Counted from the stretch's first letter, positions 1 through 9,916 are shown. The stretch: 64,000 nt of DNA from Mycobacterium sp. E2479 (GCF_001667925.1 NZ_LZJR01000044.1:1-64000), one strand, 5' to 3'. Notes: generated by a model not told the origin, from the letters alone. Numbers and translations: made by a program.

Positions 1-163
1 CCGCGTTCGCGACGTGCTTCGGTCTGCTCATGGTGGGGCTGGCCGCCGATGGTTGGCACGGCTCCGCGGTGGTCGCCTGGGTGGCGGCGCTGATCGCGGT
101 CGCGGTGGGCATCGTAATCCGGCGTGCCGCAACGGTTGCCGTACTGCTCGCCGCGGTTACCGT
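1..163 (+). repeat. Left arm of perfect 163-bp inverted repeat
   Basis: Bases 1-163 are the exact reverse complement of 511-673. I compared them base by base and found no mismatch. The left arm runs off the window edge, so its full length is unknown. It carries the 5' half of an Rv3162c-like membrane gene reading rightward. Identity ends sharply at 163/511, just after the shared bases gcggttaccgt. Confidence 0.97.
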
Positions 164-422
164 CATCCTGTCCGACCCGCCGGTGATATTCGTCGCGCTG
201 TCCGGCTTGTGCGCCGCCGCCTACCTGGTGTGCCGTCACACGGTCGGCGCGTCGGCCGCGGTGGTGCAGGACAGTTGGCCGACGGCGGCCGGCGCCGTGG
301 GGTTCACGTTCGCCGGGTGGGTCGCGACGTCATTTCCCTTGCAGTTGCCGTGGTTGCCGTTGGTGGCCCCGCTGGGGGCACTGGTGATCTACCTCCTGGC
401 CATCCGGCCGTTCATGAGCTGA
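3..422 (+). CDS. Rv3162c-like membrane protein, 3' part (5' end outside window)
   Basis: An open frame enters from the left edge (codons from base 3) and gives 139 residues to the TGA at 420-422. It is rich in hydrophobic stretches and ends LLAIRPFMS, consistent with a small integral membrane protein of about four helices. The first 54 residues are encoded in the inverted-repeat arm and recur on the minus strand at 511-673. By gene context this matches the membrane gene after moxR3 and the DUF58 gene in M. tuberculosis (Rv3162c, from memory). This copy points away from its expected operon partners and appears to hold the native 3' end of the gene. Function unknown. Confidence 0.7.
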   Translation, partial: AFATCFGLLMVGLAADGWHGSAVVAWVAALIAVAVGIVIRRAATVAVLLAAVTVILSDPPVIFVALSGLCAAAYLVCRHTVGASAAVVQDSWPTAAGAVGFTFAGWVATSFPLQLPWLPLVAPLGALVIYLLAIRPFMS

Positions 423-443
423 CCGGCCATGCCGCGGGCCGCG

Positions 444-716
444 TCAGTGCAGCAGGACGGCGGCCTGGTCGGCCAGGTCGAGCAGCGGCTGCGGGAAGAT
501 GCCCAGCACCACGGTAACCGCGGCGAGCAGTACGGCAACCGTTGCGGCACGCCGGATTACGATGCCCACCGCGACCGCGATCAGCGCCGCCACCCAGGCG
601 ACCACCGCGGAGCCGTGCCAACCATCGGCGGCCAGCCCCACCATGAGCAGACCGAAGCACGTCGCGAACGCGGGCGCCCGGAGCCGCGCCAGCGCGCCCG
701 AGCCGGCGTCATCCAC
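444..716 (-). pseudogene. Chimeric gene: Rv3162c-like N-terminus fused to NuoN-like tail
   Basis: The frame starts at GTG 716 and overlaps the stop of the DUF58 gene (GTGGATGA), as expected for the third gene of the moxR operon. Its first roughly 69 codons match the gene at 3-422, but from base 510 downward the protein switches to VLGIFPQPLLDLADQAAVLLH and stops. That tail resembles the carboxy-terminus of NADH dehydrogenase subunit NuoN. The switch follows the 11-bp string gcggttaccgt, which also ends the inverted repeat. The 90-residue product is therefore an in-frame chimera and unlikely to be functional. NuoN identity is from memory of the family. Confidence 0.7.
511..673 (-). repeat. Right arm of perfect 163-bp inverted repeat
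   Basis: Exact reverse complement of bases 1-163. The 347 bases between the arms (164-510) contain the membrane-gene 3' end, about 20 bp of spacer and the NuoN-like 3' end, in tail-to-tail order. The right arm is contiguous with the intact DUF58-MoxR operon, so this side looks native up to base 511. Confidence 0.97.
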
Positions 717-1968
717 GAAGCCTCCCCCGCACCCGCCGGCGGCGATCCGGTAGCACACCCATGGACTGTTCCAGAGCGCTATCGCCCCGCCACGACACGA
801 TGTCCACGCCGATGGTGGCCATGTCCCGATACATCGCCGAGCGCTGCAGCGCCCACATCCGGTCCACCAGGGGATCCTGTTCTTCCTCGAACGGCGAACT
901 ATCGAGAATGTCGACGGCCAGTACGACATGGCCACGCTTGCGCAGATCGATCAGGGCCAAGGCGAATTCGGTGTCGAGCAGGGTGGAGAAGGCGATGACG
1001 ATCGCCCCGGCGGGAACCGCCGCGCGCGGCGCCAGCGTGCCCGTGGTGTGTTCGAATCGGTCGCCGGCGTTCAGGACGGTGTCGAGCACCCGATAGAACT
1101 GGCGCTGCCCGATGTCGGCGCCCAGCCAACGCGGATGGTTGCCCCCGAGAGCCACGATGCCGGCCCGATCACCGTGGCGCAACGCGGTTTGCACCACCTG
1201 CGCCGCCCCGCGCACGACACGTTCGGTGGCCTCGGTCGCCGGACCCGCGGGCTGCCGGTACCCGTCGATCAGGACCACCACGTCAGCGGCGCGGTCGGTC
1301 AATCGCTGCGTCACATGCAGTTGACCGCGGCGCGCGCTCACCGGCCAATTCACCGCCCGCAGTTGGTCGCCCGGCACATAAAGGCGAATGTCGGCGTACT
1401 CCACGCCCGGACCGATATGGCGAGTCAGGTGGGCGCCCAACCGGTCGAGCAGCTCGGTCTGCGGGATGGGTGTCAGCTGTGGCGGCGTCAAGGGAAACAC
1501 GATGACCTCGGCGGCCGCGACTGTGGCCGTTCCGGCGAGCAGCCCACCTCGGGCAACGACGTCGATGCGGGCCCCGATGGCGTACCGGCCCCAACGCTGC
1601 GCGATGGCCGTGACGGTTTTCGCCTGGGGCGCATCGGATTCGGCGATTTCGAGCTCCATGCCGGCGATGTCGGGAATCGTGACCTGGACTGCCGACCTCC
1701 CGCGTTCTTCGGTCGCCCACACTTTGATGTGCACCTGCTCCTTTTCGAAGCAACGCTGGGCGTCGGGCTCGCCATGCACCCGAATAGTCGGGACCGGCCG
1801 CTGCCAACTGATCGAGCACAGCACGCCGAGCAGCGGCGCCGCGAAGGCGACCAGCTGCCATCGGGCGTCCATCACGGCGGCGGCCATCGCAAACCCCGCG
1901 CAGGTGGCGATAGATCGCGTCAATTCCGATGCACGCCAGCGGAATTCGACCCCAACGCTGGATGTCAC
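709..1968 (-). CDS. DUF58 family protein of MoxR operon (Rv3163c-like)
   Basis: 419 residues from GTG 1968, whose GTGA overlaps the moxR stop. This start fits translational coupling and the length of the M. tuberculosis neighbour. Two hydrophobic segments near residues 18-55 (FAMAAAVMD, LLGVLCSIS) suggest membrane anchoring. A DUF58 core follows, with the typical stretch YVPGDQLRAVNWPVSARRG near residue 210 and a vWA-like half beginning VVVLIDG. DUF58 proteins pair with MoxR ATPases and are thought to take part in metal-cofactor or protein-complex maturation at the envelope, though no exact substrate is known here. Downstream it overlaps the chimeric gene by 8 bp. Confidence 0.9.
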   Translation of the reverse strand: MTSSVGVEFRWRASELTRSIATCAGFAMAAAVMDARWQLVAFAAPLLGVLCSISWQRPVPTIRVHGEPDAQRCFEKEQVHIKVWATEERGRSAVQVTIPDIAGMELEIAESDAPQAKTVTAIAQRWGRYAIGARIDVVARGGLLAGTATVAAAEVIVFPLTPPQLTPIPQTELLDRLGAHLTRHIGPGVEYADIRLYVPGDQLRAVNWPVSARRGQLHVTQRLTDRAADVVVLIDGYRQPAGPATEATERVVRGAAQVVQTALRHGDRAGIVALGGNHPRWLGADIGQRQFYRVLDTVLNAGDRFEHTTGTLAPRAAVPAGAIVIAFSTLLDTEFALALIDLRKRGHVVLAVDILDSSPFEEEQDPLVDRMWALQRSAMYRDMATIGVDIVSWRGDSALEQSMGVLPDRRRRVRGRLRG

Positions 1969-2945
1969 GCCGGGTTCCCGCCAGCGCTGGCGCCGGTTCG
2001 CGGCACCGGTAGACGGTGCAGCAGCTCTGCGATCACGTCGGCGCCCTGGATCTTTCGTACCCACATTTCGGGGCGCAAAGTGATCCGGTGTGCGACCGCC
2101 GCGATGGCCAGCGCCTTCACATCCTCGGGGATGACGTAGTCGCGGCCGAGCAACAGCGCGCGGGCGCGGGCGAGTTGCACCAGATCGAGTTCGGCGCGGG
2201 GGCTGGCGCCCACCGCAACCTGCGGATGGTGTCGCGTCGCATTGGCCAGCGACACCACGTAGTGCAGGACGTCTTCGTGTACGGTCACCTGCTCGACCGA
2301 TTCACGCATGGCAAGCAGGTCGTGCGCGTCCACGACCTGGTTGACAGTCGGTTCCGCCGAACCGCGTTCGAGGCGGCGGCGCAGCATCGAGGTCTCGTCC
2401 CGTTCGTTGAGATACCGTAGTTCCAGCCGGATCGCGAACCGGTCGAGTTGCGCCTCGGGCAGCGGATACGTGCCCTCGTACTCGATCGGATTGTCGGTGG
2501 CCAGCACGATGAAAGGCTGTGGCAGCTGGTGTGTTTCGCCGTCGATGCTGACTTGGCCTTCGGCCATCGCCTCCAGCAGCGCCGCCTGGGTCTTCGGCGG
2601 CGTGCGATTGATTTCGTCGGCCAGGAGCAAATTGGTGAAGATGGGGCCGGGCCGGAACGCGAAGCGTCCGGACTGCATGTCGTAGATCGTCGAGCCGAGC
2701 AGGTCGGCCGGCAATAGATCGGGCGTGAACTGCACCCGGGTGAATTGCAACCCCAAGGCGGCGGCAAAGGATCTCGCGATCAGCGTCTTGCCCAGGCCGG
2801 GCAGGTCTTCGATGAGGATGTGGCCGCGCGCGAGGACTGTGGTGAGGATAAGGCGCAGCGCGGAGCGTTTTCCCACCACCACACGTTCTATCTCGTCGAG
2901 GATCGCCTCGCAGTGGGCCGTCGTGGTTGCGGCCGGCAGCGTCAT
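1965..2945 (-). CDS. moxR3: MoxR-type AAA+ ATPase
   Basis: 326 residues from ATG 2945. MoxR proteins are hexameric AAA+ ATPases acting as chaperone-like maturation factors with DUF58/vWA partners. Visible motifs are Walker A DLPGLGKT near residues 47-54, Walker B NLLLADEINR near 105-114, and a sensor-1-like FIVLATDNP near 145-153, followed by an arginine-rich helical lid. A longer in-frame extension exists upstream, but MTLPAA is a normal MoxR start and leaves a 19-bp gap to the preceding gene. It is third in a five-gene minus-strand operon and overlaps the DUF58 gene by 4 bp. The moxR3 name rests on the flanking Rv3162c-Rv3171c order. Confidence 0.93.
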   Translation of the reverse strand: MTLPAATTTAHCEAILDEIERVVVGKRSALRLILTTVLARGHILIEDLPGLGKTLIARSFAAALGLQFTRVQFTPDLLPADLLGSTIYDMQSGRFAFRPGPIFTNLLLADEINRTPPKTQAALLEAMAEGQVSIDGETHQLPQPFIVLATDNPIEYEGTYPLPEAQLDRFAIRLELRYLNERDETSMLRRRLERGSAEPTVNQVVDAHDLLAMRESVEQVTVHEDVLHYVVSLANATRHHPQVAVGASPRAELDLVQLARARALLLGRDYVIPEDVKALAIAAVAHRITLRPEMWVRKIQGADVIAELLHRLPVPRTGASAGGNPA

Positions 2946-2964
2946 GTCGGGATCGCGCCTCCTG

Positions 2965-3447
2965 TCATACCTGCTCCAGCTTTTGCAGAATCTCCTGCAG
3001 TGCCGCACGGCCAGGGCCGGGTTGGCCGTCGCGGCTGCGCGTGACGTTGTTGGGATCCACCCATTCCCACAGTTCCGCGCCAAAAAGCATGCGTCCGGTT
3101 GCGTTAAAGGATGCGGGATCTTTGGATTGTCTTTGACCAGTTGTCATCTCGTAACGGCGCGCGAGCATCGGGCGCAGATGCCGGTCCCAGTCTGCCCGGG
3201 TGGACTCCGACCACCGAATTGTCGTCTCGGTGTTGGCCAGCCAGCGGCGCAACGAGTCTCCGAGCTCGTCGGTGGCCGGCTCCGCGTCGGCGTCGAATCC
3301 GCGCGCCAGGGCCCGACGGAGGCTCAGTAGCACCAGAGCCAGCCCCACACCGGAGGCCGCCAACACCCACCGTGGGTCATGCTGGGTCAGCACCAGCAGT
3401 TCTGTGCCGACGATGAGGCAAACGCCCAGGGAGGTAATCTTTCTCAT
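2965..3447 (-). CDS. Small membrane protein of MoxR operon (Rv3165c-like)
   Basis: 160 residues, the same length I recall for Rv3165c. The N-terminus has two hydrophobic helices (about 5-21 and 27-43), followed by a charged cytoplasmic region rich in Arg and Glu without a recognisable catalytic motif. Its ATG overlaps the stop of the upstream DUF4129 gene by 4 bp and it lies 19 bp before moxR3, so it belongs to the same transcript. Probably a membrane partner of the MoxR/DUF58 complex, which is inferred from context only. Confidence 0.85.
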   Translation of the reverse strand: MRKITSLGVCLIVGTELLVLTQHDPRWVLAASGVGLALVLLSLRRALARGFDADAEPATDELGDSLRRWLANTETTIRWSESTRADWDRHLRPMLARRYEMTTGQRQSKDPASFNATGRMLFGAELWEWVDPNNVTRSRDGQPGPGRAALQEILQKLEQV

Positions 3448-4394
3448 GCTGCGCTCCGCGAGCTCAGCTCGTCGAGGACCAATCGAAGGACGCGCACGGC
3501 GGTGTCGCGGTGGCCCTCGTTCATCACGTGGGGACTGAACCGCGCCTCGGCGAACAAGTTCACCAATTGGACGGCGTTATCCGCGTGCAGAGCGTGGTGC
3601 TCAACCGCGCGGGCCAGCACCTCGGTCGGGGTGTCGAATTCCTGGGGGACGGCGCCGGGAACGTGTGCGAGTTCACGTTCCATCGCCGCATAGCAGGCGA
3701 TGATCGCCTCTCGCGGTTCGCGGCTCGGGTCTCTCATCTCGGCCAGTCCACGTTCGGCCGCCCGCGCCAGTGACTCCGAACGCGGCGCAGGCGCCGGGGA
3801 TTCCGCCGGCTCGTCGACGATGCCGGATGCGGCGGGGCGCCAGCGCCGCCGCGCCGACGCGACCGTCCCGGCGACCAACATCACCAGCATGGCAACCGTG
3901 CAGGCGAACAGGATCCCAAGCATGTTCGGGGAGGCGTCGCGAGGCCGGTGCGGATGCTGCGCCGGTGGCTGTGCGGGCGGGTGGGTCGACGGTGCCCCGC
4001 CGGAATCGGGCGGTGACGGGCCGGGAGCGACGCCGTGGGCCAGGAACCTGGCCAGCAACAGCACGATCAGCAGCCAGGCCACGATCACGCCGAGTCCGAT
4101 CAACAACACGCGCCAGCTCGGTCGTCCCTTGCCGGTGCCCAGCATGTCGGACATAGCACCGGCACTCGGCGCGGGCACGCGGGGGTCTCGCAACCGCGCC
4201 ACCACGGCGATCGCGATCAGCGCAAGCGTCACCGCGAGAACCGCCACCACGAAAGCCAGCGCCCCGCGGCCGCTCGACTCGCTGCGCATCGCATCGTGAC
4301 GAGCGGGAAGGTAGCCGCGCAGGGCGGCAGCGACGACGAGCAGCAGAACGATCAGGGCAACGACTCGCCCTGTCGGCTTGTCCATACCACGCAT
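3444..4394 (-). CDS. DUF4129 domain membrane protein (Rv3166c-like)
   Basis: 316 residues, first gene of the MoxR operon. There are hydrophobic segments near residues 11-27, 46-66, 95-115 and 157-180, with a Pro/His-rich linker between the third and fourth. The cytoplasmic C-terminal domain (about 205-316) has the DUF4129 pattern, including ACYAAMERELA and FDTPTEVLARAV. DUF4129 proteins accompany MoxR/DUF58 genes and some have transglutaminase-like relatives, but no catalytic Cys-His-Asp set is visible here. The start could also be ATG 4385 (MDKPTG). The upstream 145 bp separates it from the divergent HNH gene and should hold the operon promoter. Confidence 0.87.
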   Translation of the reverse strand: MRGMDKPTGRVVALIVLLLVVAAALRGYLPARHDAMRSESSGRGALAFVVAVLAVTLALIAIAVVARLRDPRVPAPSAGAMSDMLGTGKGRPSWRVLLIGLGVIVAWLLIVLLLARFLAHGVAPGPSPPDSGGAPSTHPPAQPPAQHPHRPRDASPNMLGILFACTVAMLVMLVAGTVASARRRWRPAASGIVDEPAESPAPAPRSESLARAAERGLAEMRDPSREPREAIIACYAAMERELAHVPGAVPQEFDTPTEVLARAVEHHALHADNAVQLVNLFAEARFSPHVMNEGHRDTAVRVLRLVLDELSSRSAA

Positions 4395-4531
4395 AGGCCC
4401 GCCACTCGATTGGTAGTTGCGGCACTGGCTTTCCCCATACTTGCACGTCAGGCGGCTCTAGAGCCAGGACCGGCGTTGTCATTCATCCACAGTCGGCAGT
4501 TCATCCACATATTCATCCCGTGGGCTCGTAT

Positions 4532-4547
4532 TCGAATATATGTTCGA
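4532..4547. promoter_or_regulatory. SOS box (LexA operator)
   Basis: TCGAATATATGTTCGA matches the mycobacterial SOS box TCGAAC-N4-GTTCGA at 11 of 12 fixed bases. It overlaps the ATG of the HNH gene, so LexA would block both transcription and initiation. LexA sites in front of 13E12-family genes are known in M. tuberculosis. Confidence 0.75.
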
Positions 4548-5937
4548 TACCGTGGACTGCGTGGGCGTTTTCACGAACGCAGAACAGGCGCGGGAACGCA
4601 TCTGCGCCGCGCTCGACGCGATCGATGCGGCCCACCAGGTGCTGCGCCAGACCCCTTCGGGCGTGGTATGTAACGCCTTCCGGGTCGACTTCGCCGAACG
4701 ACTGGAAGCCCAGCATCGCCTCAATCGGGGCCTGATGTATCGGGTCTTCGGCGAAATCGCCGACCCGCCTGACGGGGCCGGATGTGTTCCCGCGTTGCGG
4801 AGCATGTTGTGGGCGCGGCTTCGCATCACACCCGGAGAAATCACGCGGCGCTTCAGATTCGCCGCACGCCTGCTCCCTCGACGTTCGCTGACGGGCGCCC
4901 CATTGGAACCCGAGCTCCCGGCGTTGGCCGCGGCGGTGGCCGCCGGCGCAGTCGGCGAGGACCATATCCGCGCAGTCTGTGCCGCGGTCGACGCATTGCC
5001 CTCCTGCGTCTCCGGGAGCGACGCGGCCGACGCGGAGCGCACGCTGGTACGGCACGCGACCAAGCTCGACGCGGCCGTCGTCACCAGGCTGGGCCATCGG
5101 ATTGCCGATTATCTCAATCCCGATGGCCGTTTCGGTGATGCAGATCGGGCCCGCCGTCGCGGCGTGCACCTGGGCACACAGGGCCCCGACGGGATGTCGC
5201 GGCTCACCGGTTTCCTGGATCCCGAGGCCCGGGCCTACTTCGAAGCCATCGAGGCGGCGGTGCGGCCCGGCCGTCATCAGACCCCAGACGCCGATCCCGA
5301 GGCGCGCGACGATCGCACACCGGGCCAACGCCGCCACGACGCCCTCAAACTCGGACTCGAGATCGCCATCGCCTCAGGTGGTCTCGGGACGCACCGCGGC
5401 CACCCCGTTACCGTGGTGGCCACCACGACGTTGGCCGAACTCGACCAGGCCGCACACGCCACGGTCGACTCGTCAACTCAGATGCCAGCGCCGGCGCGGA
5501 CCGGCGGCGGTTCGCGACTGCCGATGCCGGACCTGATTCGGATGGCCGCCAAGGCAATTCACTACCTCGCCGTGTTCGACGAACATACCGGCCGGCCGTT
5601 GTATCTGGGCCGGCAGAAACGCATCGCCACCGCGGATCAACGCCTTATCTGCTACGCCCGGGACCGCGGCTGCACCCATCCCAATTGCCTGGAACCCGGG
5701 TATCACTGCGAGGTTCACCATGCACACGAATGGGCAGACGGGGGCCCGACCGACGCGGACAACCTGTTCTTCGCCTGCGGATCGGACCACGGCGCGGTGG
5801 GCCGGGGCGAACGGCGCACCGTCGTCCGCAACGGGCGACTCGGCTGGACCGACGGCACCGGACCGCCGGTCGTCAATCACGCGCACCATCCCGACGAGCT
5901 GCTGCGCGGCGATCCCGACCCCCCTGAGGGTGAATGA
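4540..5937 (+). CDS. DUF222/HNH endonuclease protein (13E12 repeat family)
   Basis: 465 residues. An N-terminal helical DUF222 region (about 20-330) precedes a C-terminal HNH nuclease fold near residues 375-425, with zinc-type cysteines in CTHPNCLEPG and the core CEVHHAHEWADGGPTDADNL. This is the full length and layout of the 13E12 family, which is multicopy in mycobacteria and sometimes carries integration sites of mobile elements. The gene is intact. It sits between the MoxR operon and the SDR gene, a place where I recall no such gene in M. tuberculosis, so it may be an insertion. Biological role unknown; the SOS box at its start suggests damage induction. Confidence 0.92.
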   Translation: MFDTVDCVGVFTNAEQARERICAALDAIDAAHQVLRQTPSGVVCNAFRVDFAERLEAQHRLNRGLMYRVFGEIADPPDGAGCVPALRSMLWARLRITPGEITRRFRFAARLLPRRSLTGAPLEPELPALAAAVAAGAVGEDHIRAVCAAVDALPSCVSGSDAADAERTLVRHATKLDAAVVTRLGHRIADYLNPDGRFGDADRARRRGVHLGTQGPDGMSRLTGFLDPEARAYFEAIEAAVRPGRHQTPDADPEARDDRTPGQRRHDALKLGLEIAIASGGLGTHRGHPVTVVATTTLAELDQAAHATVDSSTQMPAPARTGGGSRLPMPDLIRMAAKAIHYLAVFDEHTGRPLYLGRQKRIATADQRLICYARDRGCTHPNCLEPGYHCEVHHAHEWADGGPTDADNLFFACGSDHGAVGRGERRTVVRNGRLGWTDGTGPPVVNHAHHPDELLRGDPDPPEGE

Positions 5938-5984
5938 TGTTGAGTCGCCGTGATCATCGATGCGGTGACGGCGATCGCGCCTCG

Positions 5985-6902
5985 CTAGTCCAGCGTGAAG
6001 GGACGGAAGCTGCCGTCGAGGACCTGGAGGTGGCCAATGGTGCGTCCGGTTACCTTGGCGGGATCGACCAGCGCCAATTCGACCGCCGCGCGGGCGAATT
6101 CGTCCGCCGACGCGGTGTCATCGAAGTTGCGGGCATAATACGAAAGCCCCGGCGTGAGAATCGGTTTGGAGGGCGAAAGCGCGTTCACCGCGATGTTGTG
6201 GTCGGAGAGGTCGAAGGCCGCGCACTGGGTGAGATGCTCGAGTGCGGCCTTGGAACCGCCGTAGCCGGGCAGCACCCCTCCGGTCCGGTCGGCGTAGGGG
6301 CCGTCGCCGGGCAATCGCGATGCGATCGAGGTGATGTTGATGATCGAACCGCCGCCCGCCTCGATCATGTCGGGGCACACCATCTGCATCAGCTCGTACG
6401 CCGCGAACACCGCGATGTCGAAATGCCGGCGGTACGCGTGCAGGGGCGTGCTGATGAATCCCGGCCAGCCCGGCTTGGCGGCGGCACCCGCCGGCTTTGC
6501 TGCGGCGGCACCCGCAGGCGTGGCGGCGGCACCCACGGCCTTGGCGGCTTTGTCGCGCGGTTGCCCACCGGCTGCCGGTGGCCGCCCTGGTGCTGTGAAG
6601 GCCGCGTTGTTGATCAGAATCCCTATCGGGCCCAATGCCTCTCGCGCCAACTCCACCAACCGGGCGACCTGATCGCGGTCGGTCAAATCGGCTCGAACCG
6701 CAATCGCGCGCCCGCCGGCCGCCTCGATATCGGCGACCGTCTGGCCGATGGTCCCCGGCAGCCGGTCATCCCATACTTCTTCGGTGCGGCCGGCAACCGC
6801 CACCGCGGCACCGTCAGCCGCCAAGGCCAACGCGATTGCCCGGCCCAGGCCGCGGCTACTGCCGGTGACAATCGCGGCCCGCCCCGCCAGCCGCCCCGTC
6901 AT
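5985..6902 (-). CDS. Short-chain dehydrogenase with alanine-rich insertion
   Basis: 305 residues from ATG 6902, which overlaps the TetR stop (ATGA). It has a Rossmann nucleotide motif TGSSRGLG near residues 13-20, the NNAA motif, the serine strand NITSIAS and catalytic YGGSK. Between NNAA and the next helix is an unusual low-complexity insert of about 45 residues rich in Ala, Pro and Lys (encoded near 6465-6600), absent from normal SDRs of about 250-280 residues. Co-transcription with the TetR regulator is likely. Substrate unknown. I recall no SDR at this position in M. tuberculosis. Confidence 0.9.
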   Translation of the reverse strand: MTGRLAGRAAIVTGSSRGLGRAIALALAADGAAVAVAGRTEEVWDDRLPGTIGQTVADIEAAGGRAIAVRADLTDRDQVARLVELAREALGPIGILINNAAFTAPGRPPAAGGQPRDKAAKAVGAAATPAGAAAAKPAGAAAKPGWPGFISTPLHAYRRHFDIAVFAAYELMQMVCPDMIEAGGGSIINITSIASRLPGDGPYADRTGGVLPGYGGSKAALEHLTQCAAFDLSDHNIAVNALSPSKPILTPGLSYYARNFDDTASADEFARAAVELALVDPAKVTGRTIGHLQVLDGSFRPFTLD

Positions 6903-7501
6903 TGCCGCACCCCGTGCACCACGATGGCCGCGGTTTGCTCCACCCACGTGTCGCCGAGGTCTTCCTCCGGACGCAACAGCATCCGCAGCATCGTCGCTCC
7001 CCCAATCAACTCGATCAATCGGTCCGGATCCACATCGGGATGGGCTTCGCCGCGGTCGACCGCCTCGCGCAACCGGACCCGCACCGCGGTGAACAGGTCC
7101 ACGAAGCGCGACATCACCCGCCCATTGAGCGCGGGATCGGCCGTCATGTCGGCGACCAGACCGGGCAGCGCGGCGCGCACCACCGGAGTCGTGAACACGT
7201 CACGGGTGGCCTCGATCATCATCCGCACGTCGGCGGCGATATCCCCGGCCGGCGACTCCAGCGCGGTCGGGGCGGTAGGGAAGGCGGCCTCGTGCACCAG
7301 TTCGGCCTTGCTGGACCACCGCCGGTACAGTGCGGATTTCGTGGTGCCGGCCCGCTCCGCGACCGCAGCCAGACTGATGTTGGAATAACCCGTTTGGACA
7401 AGCAGTTCCGCGGTCGCCGATAAGATCGCCGAGTCGATACGCGGATCGCGCGGGCGACCGGCGCCGGAGGCCTTGTCAAGGCCGGACGGGTCTGCTTTCA
7501 T
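6899..7501 (-). CDS. TetR family regulator (Rv3167c-like)
   Basis: 200 residues from ATG 7501. The N-terminal helix-turn-helix contains AERAGTTKSALYRRW near residues 47-61; the rest is an all-helical ligand-binding domain. It is divergent from the APH-like gene with only 46 bp between start codons, which fits autoregulation and control of both sides. By position it equals Rv3167c, reported in M. tuberculosis as a repressor affecting lipid virulence genes and host cell death (from memory). It shares a transcript with the downstream SDR. Confidence 0.93.
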   Translation of the reverse strand: MKADPSGLDKASGAGRPRDPRIDSAILSATAELLVQTGYSNISLAAVAERAGTTKSALYRRWSSKAELVHEAAFPTAPTALESPAGDIAADVRMMIEATRDVFTTPVVRAALPGLVADMTADPALNGRVMSRFVDLFTAVRVRLREAVDRGEAHPDVDPDRLIELIGGATMLRMLLRPEEDLGDTWVEQTAAIVVHGVRQ

Positions 7502-7502
7502 A

Positions 7503-7521
7503 ACGCTACCTACCGTATCGT
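7503..7521. promoter_or_regulatory. Probable TetR operator
   Basis: Imperfect palindrome ACGCTAC-ctacc-GTATCGT (one mismatch between 7-bp arms) in the 46-bp gap between the divergent TetR and APH-like genes. Position and symmetry suit a TetR dimer site repressing both promoters. Confidence 0.5.
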
Positions 7522-7523
7522 AA

Positions 7524-8698
<1,175 letters not shown>

Positions 8699-8699
<1 letters not shown>

Positions 8700-9814
8700 T
8701 GCTCGGACCGCTCGACGAGTTTCCCGTACATCAGATTCCCCAGCCGATCGCGTGGCCGGGCTCTTCGGACCGCAACTTCTACGATCGCTCGTACTTCAAC
8801 GCCCATGACCGCACTGGAAACATCTTCGTGATCAGCGGCATCGGCTACTACCCCAACCTCGGGGTCAAGGATGCGTTCCTGCTCATCAGGCGCGGGGACA
8901 CCCAGACCGCCGTACACGTATCGGACGCCATCGACTCCGACCGGCTCAACCAGCACGTCAACGGTTACCGGGTCGAGGTCATCGATCCGCTGCACCAGCT
9001 ACGGATCGTCCTCGACGAAACCGAGGGAATCGCAGCCGATCTCACCTGGAAGGGGCTTTTCGACGTCGTCCAGGAGCAGCCGCACGTCCTACGATCGGGC
9101 AACCGGATCACGCTGGACGCGCAGCGTTTTGCTCAGCTGGGCAGCTGGAGCGGCCACATCGTCATCGACGGCCGAAAAATCACCGTCGACCCCGACACCT
9201 GGCTGGGCAGCCGCGACCGGTCCTGGGGGATCCGTCCGATCGGCGAGGCCGAGCCCGCGGGACGGCCCGCGGACCCGCCCTTCGAGGGCATGTGGTGGCT
9301 CTACGTGCCCATGGCATTCGACGATTTCGCGATCGTGCTGATCATCCAGGAGGAGCCCAGCGGGTTCCGGTCGCTCAACGACTGCACCCGGATCTGGCGC
9401 GACGGCCGCGTCGAGCAGCTGGGCTGGCCGCGAGTCAAGATCCATTATCGCTCCGGTACCCGCATCCCGACCGGCGCGACCATCGATGCCACCACCCCCG
9501 ATGGCACCCGGGTGCACTTCGATGTGGAGTCCAAGCTGCCGGTGCCGATTCACGTCGGCGGCGGCTACGGCGGCGACTCCGACTGGATTCACGGCATGTG
9601 GAAGGGCGAGAAGTTCGCCGAGCGCCTGACCTACGACATGACCGATCCGGCGATCATCGGCCGAGCGGGCTTCGGGGTGATCGATCATGTCGGCCGAGCG
9701 GTCTGCCGTGACGGCGACGGCGAGCCGGTCGAGGGCTGGGGCCTTTACGAACACGGCGCGTTGGGCCGCCACGACCCGTCCGGGTTCAAAGATTGGCTCA
9801 CGGTCGCGCCGTAA
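8699..9814 (+). CDS. Conserved hypothetical protein (Rv3169-like)
   Basis: 371 residues starting at the ATG that overlaps the preceding stop by one base. It is soluble, without signal peptide or membrane segment, and rich in beta-type sequence with many Gly, Asp and aromatic residues. I do not recognise a catalytic motif. The strict coupling to the APH-like kinase, also seen for Rv3168-Rv3169, suggests a shared substrate or pathway. Length agrees with the M. tuberculosis counterpart (about 374). Confidence 0.88.
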
Positions 9815-9916
9815 CCCAGGCGGCAACCGCGCCGCAGCTGGGATGTGACCGCCCATCGGCCGCTAGCTTGCACAATTTGGGGGTGAAAACCGGGCAAATG
9901 CGGTTCACTGGACCGC

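Noticed and set aside
928..2139. Long open frame on the plus strand opposite the DUF58 and MoxR genes
   Set aside because: Arg/His/Gly-rich translation without motifs; the minus strand encodes two coupled, recognisable proteins. It is a shadow of high GC.
5934..7388. 484-codon plus-strand frame opposite SDR and TetR
   Set aside because: Antisense to two clear genes, composition typical of a GC-rich shadow, no domain.
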